This document shows, one piece after another, positions 18,084 through 26,110 of a DNA stretch of 64,000 bases (position 1 is the stretch's first letter; every line of letters starts with the position of its first letter). Position numbers and translations under genes: made by a program. The stretch comes from an uncultured Lachnospiraceae bacterium (GTDB lineage: Bacteria; Bacillota; Clostridia; Lachnospirales; Lachnospiraceae). Under the pieces are notes generated by a model that ran no database searches, was not told where the DNA came from, and worked only from the letters and a program-made list of their open reading frames with translations. Location of the stretch: NCBI GenBank assembly GCA_910578555.1, contig CAJTPS010000001.1, positions 124,001 through 188,000 on the forward strand, in the 5' to 3' direction.

Positions 18084-18176
18084 AAGACATAAAGTTATAC
18101 TAGGGCGGTACGGAACACCGCCTGAGTATAACTATATTATGTCTGCGAGAATGCAAAAAGCATGCATTCTCGATGC
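18084..18176. repeat. Two stem-loops between the fused reductase and hemA
   Basis: A long stem at about 18085-18145 pairs AGACATAA, AGTTATACT and GGCGGT with ACCGCC, AGTATAACT and TTATGTCT, so it is one almost complete nested palindrome. A second at about 18147-18176 pairs CGAGAATGC with GCATTCTCG. Neither has a T-run, so these may mark an RNA processing or stability point rather than a terminator. Confidence 0.7.
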
Positions 18177-18231
18177 ACTTTCATTGAATAAAATCGCATT
18201 TTGACGCCTTTATCAGTGAGGTAAAATAGCG

Positions 18232-19356
18232 ATGGAGTGTATTAGCATCAGTCACAAGACTGCGCGGTCTGCAGACAGGCAGAAATGCTGTATTCCGAAG
18301 GAAAAAACTGAGGATTATCTGAGAGAGATTATGAAACTGGACAGGGTGGACGAATGTGTCCTCCTGTCCACTTGCAATCGCACGGAACTGTATGTGCAGG
18401 GCGAAGAGAACAGCTTCGGCGGACTGGAGTATGTCATGGCGAAGGCGGCGGGAAGCGATGCGGCATGGCTTCGCGGCATAGTCAGAAGATATCAGGGCAG
18501 GAAGGCAATCCGGCATCTTTTCCGGGTGGTCTGCGGTATGGAATCTATGGTCATCGGAGAGGACGAGATCCTGGGACAGGTGCGGGATGCCTATACATAT
18601 TCTCAGGAGGCGGGCTGTACCGGCTATGAGTTAAACAGTATTTTTCAGGCTGCACTGGCATGTGCCAAACGGGTAAAAACGGAGACGAGGATCTCTAAAA
18701 CGTCCGTGTCCGTGGCGACTTTGGCGGCGAATGAAGTATTCCGGCTGCCTTTGCAGCGCAAGACGGTGCTTCTGATCGGCAGCAGCGGACAGATGGGCGG
18801 CATTATCCTGAAAGATCTGCTGAGCAGAGAAGAGATTCGTGTGATCGCCACGGTCAGATCCCATAACGGGATATACAAGAGCAATCATGCCCGTGTGGAA
18901 AATGTCGATTATCAGAACCGGTATGATTATCTGGATGAGGCGGACGTCATTATTTCCGCAACATCCAGCCCGCATTATACGCTGACGGCGGATCGGGTAC
19001 GCAAATCTGTGAAGGGCGTGAAAGAACGTCTTTTTCTGGATATATCCATGCCGCCGGATATCGACGAAGATATTGCGGACATAGAAGGCTGCCGCCTGAC
19101 TTCTCTGGATGATATCCATAAGCTGGCGGAAGAGAATAACAGATTGAAACAGCAGGCGATCGTGGAGGCAGAAGAGATTCTTGAGGAAGATCTGGAAAAA
19201 ACATGCAAAGCGCTTTTGTTCCACCGGTTCATGCATACCCATGCCGGCTGGAAGGAAAGGTATGCGGACTGTCCGGCGGAGAAGCTGATCTATGCACTGC
19301 GGGACAGGCTTGACAGCGTGACGTTTGAGGCGGTCCTGACAGTGCTGGACAGGTAA
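18232..19356 (+). CDS. hemA: Glutamyl-tRNA reductase (HemA)
   Basis: First committed enzyme of tetrapyrrole synthesis by the C5 route: NADPH-dependent reduction of glutamyl-tRNA to glutamate-1-semialdehyde. 374 residues, somewhat shorter than typical bacterial HemA (about 410-450), mainly at the C-terminus. The catalytic Cys is in STCNRTELY (Cys48); GMESMVIGEDEILGQVRDAY and the NADPH-binding LLIGSSGQMGG are clear, and ATSSPHYTL follows. The start Met gives MECISISHKT, matching the usual MxxxxxGxxxxxAP-type N-terminus loosely. The rest of the pathway lies 6-13 kb downstream on the same strand. Confidence 0.92.
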   Translation: MECISISHKTARSADRQKCCIPKEKTEDYLREIMKLDRVDECVLLSTCNRTELYVQGEENSFGGLEYVMAKAAGSDAAWLRGIVRRYQGRKAIRHLFRVVCGMESMVIGEDEILGQVRDAYTYSQEAGCTGYELNSIFQAALACAKRVKTETRISKTSVSVATLAANEVFRLPLQRKTVLLIGSSGQMGGIILKDLLSREEIRVIATVRSHNGIYKSNHARVENVDYQNRYDYLDEADVIISATSSPHYTLTADRVRKSVKGVKERLFLDISMPPDIDEDIADIEGCRLTSLDDIHKLAEENNRLKQQAIVEAEEILEEDLEKTCKALLFHRFMHTHAGWKERYADCPAEKLIYALRDRLDSVTFEAVLTVLDR

Positions 19357-19360
19357 GGGG

Positions 19361-19864
19361 CTATACGTGCAGAACCGCTTTCTCCAGGTGCAGCAGCGCT
19401 AGCTTTCTGCCGGTTCCGCCGGCATATCCGGTCAGGCTTCCGTTAGCACCGATGACTCTGTGGCAGGGAACGATAATGGATATTTTGTTGTGTCCCACCG
19501 CGCCGCCGACTGCCTGCGCGGACATGCTGGAAAGACCTTTTTGGACGGCGATTTCTTTCGCAATTTCCCCGTAAGTGACAGTTTTTCCGTAAGGGATTTT
19601 TTGCAGGATGGCCCAGACCGCGAGTTGAAAGGGCGTGCCTGTCATGTGAAGCGGCGGCAGGAAATCAGGTTCTTTACCTGAAAAATACACTGTCAGCCAT
19701 TCTTTTGTCTGGTCGAGGACAGGTGTATCTTGCTCTTTTTGTTCCGGATCCAGTCCTGCGGCATAGTGTTTTGCGCCGTCAAACCATAATCCGGACAGGC
19801 CGGTTTCGTCGGCGGCAAGGAGAATCCCGCCGAACGGGGAAGGGTAATGATTGATATACTGCAC
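19361..19864 (-). CDS. ogt: Methylated-DNA-[protein]-cysteine S-methyltransferase
   Basis: 167-residue DNA repair protein that removes O6-alkyl groups from guanine by transferring them to its own Cys. The acceptor motif PCHRVIG is present, followed by GYAGGTGRKLALLHLE. The helix-turn-helix part reads GTPFQLAVWAILQKIPYGKTVTYGEIAKEIA. Normal length for the single-domain Ogt type. It converges with hemA, only 4 bases apart, and is divergent from the pseudogene at 19985. A GGGATG site precedes its start. Confidence 0.93.
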   Translation of the reverse strand: MQYINHYPSPFGGILLAADETGLSGLWFDGAKHYAAGLDPEQKEQDTPVLDQTKEWLTVYFSGKEPDFLPPLHMTGTPFQLAVWAILQKIPYGKTVTYGEIAKEIAVQKGLSSMSAQAVGGAVGHNKISIIVPCHRVIGANGSLTGYAGGTGRKLALLHLEKAVLHV

Positions 19865-19984
19865 TTGACATCCCTCCTGCTATGCTTGTTTTTGATTCAT
19901 CATAAGCATAGCACGATTTCAGCGGCTTAACCAGTACAATAATACGACACAAAAACAATATGAGAATTGACGAAGACTCCATAT

Positions 19985-20170
19985 GAGAGAGGTGTTTTTT
20001 CCGGCTTCCAGTATCAGGACGCGGGTAACTTTTGAAAAGGGGATTTATCTGCTGGGGCAGCCGATCTTTTTTCCGACGGATGCATTGGAAAAAAAGAGGA
20101 TATACGCGATGTCTGCGGATATCTGAACAACTGGGCGGATATGGTGATCGTGCGGTACAGCAGGCGGTTA
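19985..20170 (+). pseudogene. Remnant of an ornithine/aspartate carbamoyltransferase gene
   Basis: Translating base 20000 onward gives VFFPASSIRTRVTFEKG, which matches the carbamoyl-phosphate-binding S-x-R-T-R-x-(S/T)-F-E motif of carbamoyltransferases, then a segment ending QPIFFPTDALEK. A frameshift in the A-run near 20090 moves the continuation (EDIRDVCGYLNNWADMVIVR) to another frame; that is the next conserved block of the family. The frame then ends at TGA. Only the middle of the N-terminal domain is left, about 60 codons of over 300. It shows that an argF/otc-like gene was lost here. Confidence 0.7.
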
Positions 20171-20197
20171 TGATGTGGTGTATGGGGCGGACATGTT

Positions 20198-21094
20198 ATG
20201 AAAATACAAATCAAACAAATAGATGGTGACTTTTCTGTATGTAAAGTATCAGATTATGCAAAGGTGAATCTTTGTGCGCAATACTGTTTCCTCGGAAAAA
20301 CGGATGAGGAAAATTCCTTAGTCTGTCTGACCGAAGATGTTCCGGATAACGTCATTGAGCGTGATGATGGCTGGAAAGCCTTTCGAATACAAGGCGTGTT
20401 AGACTTTTCCTTAATAGGGATCTTATCTAAAATATCAACTTTGCTGGCAAAGAACCGGATCGGAATTTTTGCTGTATCGACTTATAATACGGATTATATT
20501 CTGATAAAGCGCGACAATTATGAAAAGGCGATGCGAGTGTTAGAAGACGCCGGATATGCGCAGAAAGAGAACAGAAGCAAAAGTGCTTCGGGTCATACAG
20601 TAGAGATCAGACCTGTTGTAAGCACGGATGACTGGATGGCAATCAGTCATGTCTATGAGCAGAGCTGGAAATATGCCTATCGCGGTATCATTCCCGATAC
20701 ATGGCTTGCACGGATTCCATCGGGACAGTGGGCCAACGGGCTGAAAAATCCGGATCGCTTGTCTCTGGTACTGCTTGAGGATGGAAAAATATGCGGTTCG
20801 TCATCCTACAGTCATGCGAGAATGGAAGAGATGAAGGGCTATGGCGAGATTATTTCGATCTATCTGCTGCCGGAAATGATGCACAAGGGCTACGGATATC
20901 AGTTAATGCAGGCTGTGATTTCTGAATTATATGATATGGGTTATCAGAAAGTCTATTTGTGGGTTCTGGAGGAAAATAAGAATGCTCGCCGGTTTTATGA
21001 GCGGTTCGGATTCGTACAGAAGGACTGGAGGCAGATGGATATTTATGACGGAAAAGAAGTGGCGGAGCTGATGTATGTGTATGAGATAGAGTGA
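20198..21094 (+). CDS. ACT-domain / GNAT acetyltransferase fusion
   Basis: 298-residue soluble protein. Residues 1-125 resemble the ACT domain family found in CASTOR-like proteins (ending in FRIQGVLDFSLIGILSKIS and IGIFAVSTYNTDYILIKRDN, the second ACT repeat). Residues 130-298 are a GNAT acetyltransferase with the acetyl-CoA loop LPEMMHKGYGYQLMQAVI and the C-terminal NKNARRFYERFGF. ACT domains usually bind amino acids, so the acetyltransferase may be switched by one. A ribosome site is weak, and the gene starts just past the carbamoyltransferase remnant. Confidence 0.8.
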   Translation: MKIQIKQIDGDFSVCKVSDYAKVNLCAQYCFLGKTDEENSLVCLTEDVPDNVIERDDGWKAFRIQGVLDFSLIGILSKISTLLAKNRIGIFAVSTYNTDYILIKRDNYEKAMRVLEDAGYAQKENRSKSASGHTVEIRPVVSTDDWMAISHVYEQSWKYAYRGIIPDTWLARIPSGQWANGLKNPDRLSLVLLEDGKICGSSSYSHARMEEMKGYGEIISIYLLPEMMHKGYGYQLMQAVISELYDMGYQKVYLWVLEENKNARRFYERFGFVQKDWRQMDIYDGKEVAELMYVYEIE

Positions 21095-21634
21095 TATAGA
21101 ATATGACAGTCACTGTCATTTCCCTCCCCTGATGGCGTTGTGCAGTCCGGAAAATACTTCTTCGTAACGGTTACAATCCTTTAGGGCACAACCGTCACGT
21201 GAAGGGTTAAGGGGATATCTTGATTTTCATAGCAAAATCAGTAGAAGTTCTATATGCTGCATCGTCCGCTTTCCTTTTTTGACGCGGTTCTGGTCATTAC
21301 ATAGTCCGGCAGCAGGTTTTACGATATCGTAAATACATTATAGCAAAGAGACAGGAAACAGGTTTGATATTTTGAGTAAAATAATTCATAAAAAATTATA
21401 ATTATGACAAAATATATTTACAATTTCGAAAATTATATGCTATAGTAATGAAAAGCATATTTTCTACATATAACAGATCATTAATTTCTATCATTAAATT
21501 CTAAGTTTCAGAAAATCCATGCTTTGTTCCCAATTATTAATTGCAGAAGCAGGAGGATCTGAAACGGTTCTCCTGTGCCGGACAGTCCGATTCAGTTTGA
21601 AAAAGGTCTGTCAATCATCAAAGGAGGACATTAG
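21095..21634. promoter_or_regulatory. 540-base intergenic region with promoter and long leader of the Rpn gene
   Basis: A good promoter is TTTACA (21417-21422), 18 bases, TATAGT (21441-21446), giving a leader of about 185 bases before the Rpn start. Within the leader AGGAG (21550) can pair with CTCCT (21571). In the 21131-21240 part, the minus strand holds a 36-codon open end, ...RDGCALKDCNRYEEVFSGL..., closed by TGA and preceded by a stop; it looks like a residue of a lost gene but is not identified. Nothing else is seen. Confidence 0.5.
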
Positions 21635-22492
21635 ATGAACGCAACAGATGTACAACGTAACTTTAAAGACACAGTATTCCGTATGCTTTTTAAGGAAAAG
21701 AAAAACCTGCTGAATCTGTACAATGCACTGAACAGAACGACATACACAAATACAGATGATCTGGAAATTACGACACTGGAAAATGCAGTTTATATGAATT
21801 ATAAGAATGATATTTCCTTTGTGTTTGACTTTGAGTTAATGCTCTATGAACATCAGTCTACATACAATCCTAACATGCCGTTGCGGGATCTGCTTTATGT
21901 GAGCAGTGTATTACATAATCGGGTCAAAAATGAGAACCTCTATAGTAAGAAGCTCATTAAAATTCCGACGCCGCAATTTGTTGTATTCTATAATGGAGTG
22001 GACTCTCAGCCGGAACAGCAGATCCTTCGGCTGTCAGATGCTTTTGAGAAAAGACAGGAGAGGCCGGCGCTGGAACTGGCGGTACTGGTTTACAATATCA
22101 ATTTAGGACACAATCAGGAATTACTGGATACATGCTGCCTGTTAAAAGAGTATGCGCAGTATGTGGAACAGGTCAGGACTTTTGCAAAGGAAATGTCTTT
22201 TCCGGAAGCAGTCGAGCAGGCAGTGGAACATTGTATCAGAAACGGAATACTTTCGGATTTTTTATCTGAAAACCGGGCGGAGGCGATTGCAGTGAGTATT
22301 TTTGAGTACGATGAAGAGAAGCATATACAGAGCGAACGGAAAGAATGGCGCGAGATAGGCCGTGAAGAGGGCGAGAACAAGGTTTTACAACTTATGCAGA
22401 AACTTATGGAGGCCGGTAAAACCGGGGAAATGAAGCGCGCCCTGTCCGATCCGGCATTTCGGGAACAGTTGTATCGGGAATACGGACAGTAA
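21635..22492 (+). CDS. Rpn family recombination-promoting nuclease / PD-(D/E)XK transposase-like protein
   Basis: 285-residue protein of the RpnA/PDDEXK group, DNA nucleases related to transposase_31 proteins. Conserved N-terminal start KDTVFRMLFKEKKNLLNLYNAL, the nuclease core ISFVFDFELMLYEHQST (D, E and E-x-Q), and MPLRDLLYVSSV followed by PTPQFVVFYNG are typical. The C-terminal third is charged and helical (EWREIGREEGENKVLQ), as usual. Members occur in many diverged copies in Clostridia and can increase recombination. RBS AAAGGAGG. It stands alone with its own promoter. Confidence 0.85.
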   Translation: MNATDVQRNFKDTVFRMLFKEKKNLLNLYNALNRTTYTNTDDLEITTLENAVYMNYKNDISFVFDFELMLYEHQSTYNPNMPLRDLLYVSSVLHNRVKNENLYSKKLIKIPTPQFVVFYNGVDSQPEQQILRLSDAFEKRQERPALELAVLVYNINLGHNQELLDTCCLLKEYAQYVEQVRTFAKEMSFPEAVEQAVEHCIRNGILSDFLSENRAEAIAVSIFEYDEEKHIQSERKEWREIGREEGENKVLQLMQKLMEAGKTGEMKRALSDPAFREQLYREYGQ

Positions 22493-22655
22493 TAGTATAT
22501 ACTGATAGATGTTGCGGACGGCAGTCCAATGAAGAAAGGGGACCCGGACAAAAGACAGCATTTATGGTTTGGAAAAATGTATCCCAAAATGCTATACTGG
22601 AATCATCATTATTATGCCTGCGGCTCAGATTTGCAGGTTACGGAAAGGCGTGGTT

Positions 22656-24794
22656 ATGAATATGAAAAGAGAAGAGGCAAGGCGCAGAGCCGAAGAACTT
22701 GTAGGACAAATGACGATAGAGGAGCGGGCGGCGCAGCTGCGGTATGACGCACCGGCGATTGAGCGGCTGGGGATTCCCGCATATAACTGGTGGGGAGAAG
22801 GGCTGCACGGTGTGGCAAGAGCAGGTACCGCTACGGTATTCCCACAGGCGATCGGCATGGCGGCGGCATTCGATGATGCACTGCTTGAGAAAATTGCGGA
22901 CTGCATTGCCACCGAAGGCAGAGCGAAGTACAATGCTTATACGGCGGAAAATGACAGGGACATCTATAAGGGGCTTACATTCTGGTCACCGAATATTAAT
23001 ATTTTCCGTGATCCCAGATGGGGGCGAGGACATGAGACCTATGGGGAGGACCCCTACCTGACGTCGAGGCTCGGCACCGCGTATGTCAAGGGGCTGCAGG
23101 GAGACGGGGAGGTCATGAAGGCAGCGGCGTGCGCGAAACACTTTGCGGTGCATTCCGGTCCGGAGGCGCAGCGGCATACCTTTAATGCGGAGGTGTCGGC
23201 AAAAGATCTGGAAGAGACGTATCTTCCGGCGTTTGAGGCGCTGGTAAAGGAAGCGCATGTGGAAGCGGTCATGGGAGCATATAACAGGACCAACGGTGAG
23301 CCGTGCTGTGGAAGCAAAACGCTGATGCAGGATATTCTGCGCGGCAGATGGGGATTTGAAGGGCATTATGTATCTGACTGCTGGGCAGTTCAGGATTTTC
23401 ATGATAAGCATATGGTGACATCTACGCCGGCGGAATCGGCAGCGCTGGCCATCAATGCGGGATGCGACTTAAACTGCGGGGTGACTTATCTGTGCCTGCT
23501 GGCGGCATACAAACAGGGCCTGGTTACGGAGAAGACAATTACGGAAGCGGCAGTGCGGCTGTACACGACGCGGTATCTATTGGGAATGTTCGAGCAGACA
23601 GAGTATGACGAGATCCCTTATGAAGTGGTAGAGTGCGAAGCGCATCTGGCGCTGGCAGACCAGATTACAAAAGAGAGTGTTGTCATGCTGAAGAATGACG
23701 GTATTCTGCCGCTCGATATTAACCAGATCAAAACCATTGGCATCATCGGCCCCAATGCCGACAGCAGACGGGCCCTGGTGGGCAATTATCACGGGACCTC
23801 TTCCGAGTATGTGACGGTATCCGAGGGTATCCGACAGTACGTGGAAGGCAGGGCAAGGGTACTGTACTCGGAGGGATGCGCATTATTTGAGGAGCAGACG
23901 GAATCCCTTGCGATGAAGGGAGACAGACTGGCGGAGGCAAAAGCTGTTGCAAGACAGAGTGATGTCGTGATACTGTGTATCGGCTTAGACGAGACGCTGG
24001 AAGGAGAAGAGGGTGATACAGGCAACAGTTACGCGTCCGGTGATAAGCTGGATCTGCTGCTGCCGAAGCCCCAGAGAGATCTGATGGAAGCGGTTGCTTC
24101 TACGGGCAAACCGGTGGTATGCTGTCTGATGGCGGGAAGCGCGATTGACTTAAGGTATCCGGCCGGGCACTTTAATGCGATTATGCAGCTCTGGTACCCC
24201 GGCGCAAGAGGGGGCAGGAGTGTTGCCGATCTATTATTTGGAGAGGTCTCCCCCTCCGGTAAGCTGCCGGTTACTTTCTACCGGGATCTGGAAGGACTGC
24301 CGGAATTTACGGACTATCGTATGCAGAGCAGAACTTACCGCTATCTGGAGGGCGAGGCGCAGTATCCGTTCGGATTCGGCCTGACGTATGGCAGAGTAGC
24401 TGTCACGAAAGCGGAACTGACCGGTATGTCGGAAAAGAAAGACGAGTTTGGCCTTTCGGACGTGAGGATTACCGTTACGGCGGCTAACAGCGGAACATAT
24501 GACACGGACGACGTAGTGCAGATCTATATGAAAAATACGGACTCTGCCTATGCCGTGAGGAATCCGGCGTTGTGCGCGTTCCGGCGAATTCATGTCAAAG
24601 CGGGGCAGAGCGTTACGATAGAACTTACCGTTGCCGGGCGGGCGTTCTCGGTAGTGGACGATCAAGGGGTGCGCAGAGCGGACGGCAATCATTATAAGCT
24701 GTACGTCGGAACGACGCAGCCGGATGAAAGAAGTATTGCTTTGACGGGGACGGAACCTGTGGAACTGCAGGTATGTCTGCCTGATCTGACTTAA
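22656..24794 (+). CDS. Glycoside hydrolase family 3 protein (beta-glucosidase/beta-xylosidase type)
   Basis: 712-residue cytosolic glycosidase (no signal peptide) that hydrolyses short beta-linked oligosaccharides with retention. N-terminal GH3 barrel: WWGEGLHGVARAG, the substrate-binding KHFAVHSGPE, and the nucleophile Asp in YVSDCWAVQDF, the SDC form common in the beta-xylosidase branch. Then the GH3 C domain (ESVVMLKNDGILPLD) and a fibronectin-like C-terminal domain from about residue 600. Start chosen at 22656, where the family N-terminus (EARRRAEELVGQMTIEE) begins. Its end overlaps the convergent SOD-like gene by 4 bases. No sugar transporter lies next to it. Confidence 0.9.
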   Translation: MNMKREEARRRAEELVGQMTIEERAAQLRYDAPAIERLGIPAYNWWGEGLHGVARAGTATVFPQAIGMAAAFDDALLEKIADCIATEGRAKYNAYTAENDRDIYKGLTFWSPNINIFRDPRWGRGHETYGEDPYLTSRLGTAYVKGLQGDGEVMKAAACAKHFAVHSGPEAQRHTFNAEVSAKDLEETYLPAFEALVKEAHVEAVMGAYNRTNGEPCCGSKTLMQDILRGRWGFEGHYVSDCWAVQDFHDKHMVTSTPAESAALAINAGCDLNCGVTYLCLLAAYKQGLVTEKTITEAAVRLYTTRYLLGMFEQTEYDEIPYEVVECEAHLALADQITKESVVMLKNDGILPLDINQIKTIGIIGPNADSRRALVGNYHGTSSEYVTVSEGIRQYVEGRARVLYSEGCALFEEQTESLAMKGDRLAEAKAVARQSDVVILCIGLDETLEGEEGDTGNSYASGDKLDLLLPKPQRDLMEAVASTGKPVVCCLMAGSAIDLRYPAGHFNAIMQLWYPGARGGRSVADLLFGEVSPSGKLPVTFYRDLEGLPEFTDYRMQSRTYRYLEGEAQYPFGFGLTYGRVAVTKAELTGMSEKKDEFGLSDVRITVTAANSGTYDTDDVVQIYMKNTDSAYAVRNPALCAFRRIHVKAGQSVTIELTVAGRAFSVVDDQGVRRADGNHYKLYVGTTQPDERSIALTGTEPVELQVCLPDLT

Positions 24795-25255
24795 GAAAGC
24801 GGAATATTCTCAGTGATGACGCCGCAGCCGATCTTGACACCGGAATTACCGGACGGCTGCGTGGTGAAATCGTCAGGCGCGCTGTGAATAATCAAAGAAC
24901 GGCCGATGATTTCCGGCAGTTCAAACCGGTCGGTGTAGAAGACGCTGTATGCGTAGCCCTCGTTGCCCAGAAGCGGCAGCAGGTCACCGGCGTGTTTTGG
25001 GTGCGGCAGCCCGGCGGGATTATAGTGGTTGCCGGTTTGATCAAATGGAAGAGCACAGTTACCGGTCTCATGGATATGCATACCATAGAATTGACTGTAA
25101 GGCGGTATATTATCGTATGGCAGACCGTACACTTCCGTTTCGATCAGTACGCCGCCGAACGGAACCGGGTAAAAGTAGGCGATCCCGTGCAGAGAAGGAT
25201 GATCGGTATTACCGGCAATCTTTGCGTAAGCGCTTGGGTATGAATATTGTCTCAT
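24791..25255 (-). CDS. Cu/Zn superoxide dismutase-like protein
   Basis: 154-residue protein of the SOD_Cu family. Likely ligands are seen in order: HIH in FYGMHIHETGNC, His in GNHYNPAG, HPKHAGDLLP, and the late His in RSLIIHSAPDDF; the Cys pair of the intramolecular disulfide (ETGNC and KIGCGV) is kept. SOD dismutates superoxide, but related proteins in Firmicutes (YojM) may lack activity. Start chosen at 25255, MRQYSYPSAYAKI; no signal peptide is visible, odd for a family usually exported. The upstream in-frame extension (to 25330) contains hydrophobic residues but lacks a ribosome site. Divergent from the siroheme gene. Confidence 0.75.
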   Translation of the reverse strand: MRQYSYPSAYAKIAGNTDHPSLHGIAYFYPVPFGGVLIETEVYGLPYDNIPPYSQFYGMHIHETGNCALPFDQTGNHYNPAGLPHPKHAGDLLPLLGNEGYAYSVFYTDRFELPEIIGRSLIIHSAPDDFTTQPSGNSGVKIGCGVITENIPLS

Positions 25256-25347
25256 GGTTGATTTCCTGTTTGCTATATAGAAGATTGCTATATGATATGT
25301 GAAACGCAGGAAAAGGTGTCTGGTAATCAAAAGGGGAGGAAACAGCG

Positions 25348-26019
25348 GTGGGATATTTTCCTTTTTTTATGGATATAGGCGGTAAATGCGGTGTGATTGC
25401 GGGCGGCGGCAGGGTTGCCGCAAGGAAAGTGGAGAAGCTGCTTGCATTCGGGCCGAATCTGACAGTGATTGCGCCTGAGATCGAGGCATGTATCAGAGAA
25501 ATGAAAGAGCAGCTGCAGGAAGAGCAGATTTCTTCGATTATACTGCAGGAGAGGCTGTTTCAAATGTCAGATCTGGCAGGCGCGGATTTTGTCATTGCGG
25601 CGACAGATGATGATGTGTTGAACGGACGCATTTCAGAATATTGTATGGCAGAGTGCATTCCCGTTAATGTGGTGGACGACAGGGCGAAATGCTCTTTCTT
25701 TTTCCCGGCGCTGATACAGGAGGGAGATTTGACGATCGGTATTTGCACGAACGGCAAGAGTCCGGCAGCAGCGGCGTGGGTGAGAAATGAACTCTCACAG
25801 GTACTCCCCGATGGACTGGGAAAAGCGATTGACTTGATGGGTCAAATCAGGCCGTATATTATGGAGACAGATATGCCGGAATCAGCCAGAAGGGATATTC
25901 TGGAGAAGTTGTTTGTGTATTGCATAGAGCGCGGGGGCGAAATATTATTGGAAGAATTGAAAGAACGGATGATGGAAATGCAGAGTCGAGCCAGTGAGGA
26001 AGAGTGGAAAGCCGGATAG
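25348..26019 (+). CDS. Precorrin-2 dehydrogenase / sirohydrochlorin ferrochelatase-type protein (SirC/CysG N-terminal)
   Basis: 223-residue NAD-dependent enzyme that oxidises precorrin-2 to sirohydrochlorin. N-terminal Rossmann segment FFMDIGGKCGVIAGGGRVAARKV with the G-G-G-x-V-A motif, then ADFVIAATDDDVLN and VNVVDDRAKCSFFFPALIQEGDLTIGICTNGKSPAAA, all diagnostic for the CysG N-domain. Length fits the single-function SirC/Met8-like group. It opens the hemC-cobA/hemD-hemB-hemL gene set; 90 bases separate it from hemC. The preceding intergenic region is short and shared with the divergent SOD-like gene. Confidence 0.9.
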   Translation: MGYFPFFMDIGGKCGVIAGGGRVAARKVEKLLAFGPNLTVIAPEIEACIREMKEQLQEEQISSIILQERLFQMSDLAGADFVIAATDDDVLNGRISEYCMAECIPVNVVDDRAKCSFFFPALIQEGDLTIGICTNGKSPAAAAWVRNELSQVLPDGLGKAIDLMGQIRPYIMETDMPESARRDILEKLFVYCIERGGEILLEELKERMMEMQSRASEEEWKAG

Positions 26020-26110
26020 ATGAATCTTGTGATGCAGGCAGTATTCTTCCGGACAAGCTTGCCTGTCCATGGATTTTGAGATTCCGTTAAGCGGAATCAT
26101 GGAGGTTACT

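Noticed and set aside
18084..18176. Rho-independent terminator between the fused reductase and hemA
   Set aside because: Strong stems but no T-run after either, so only listed as stem-loops.
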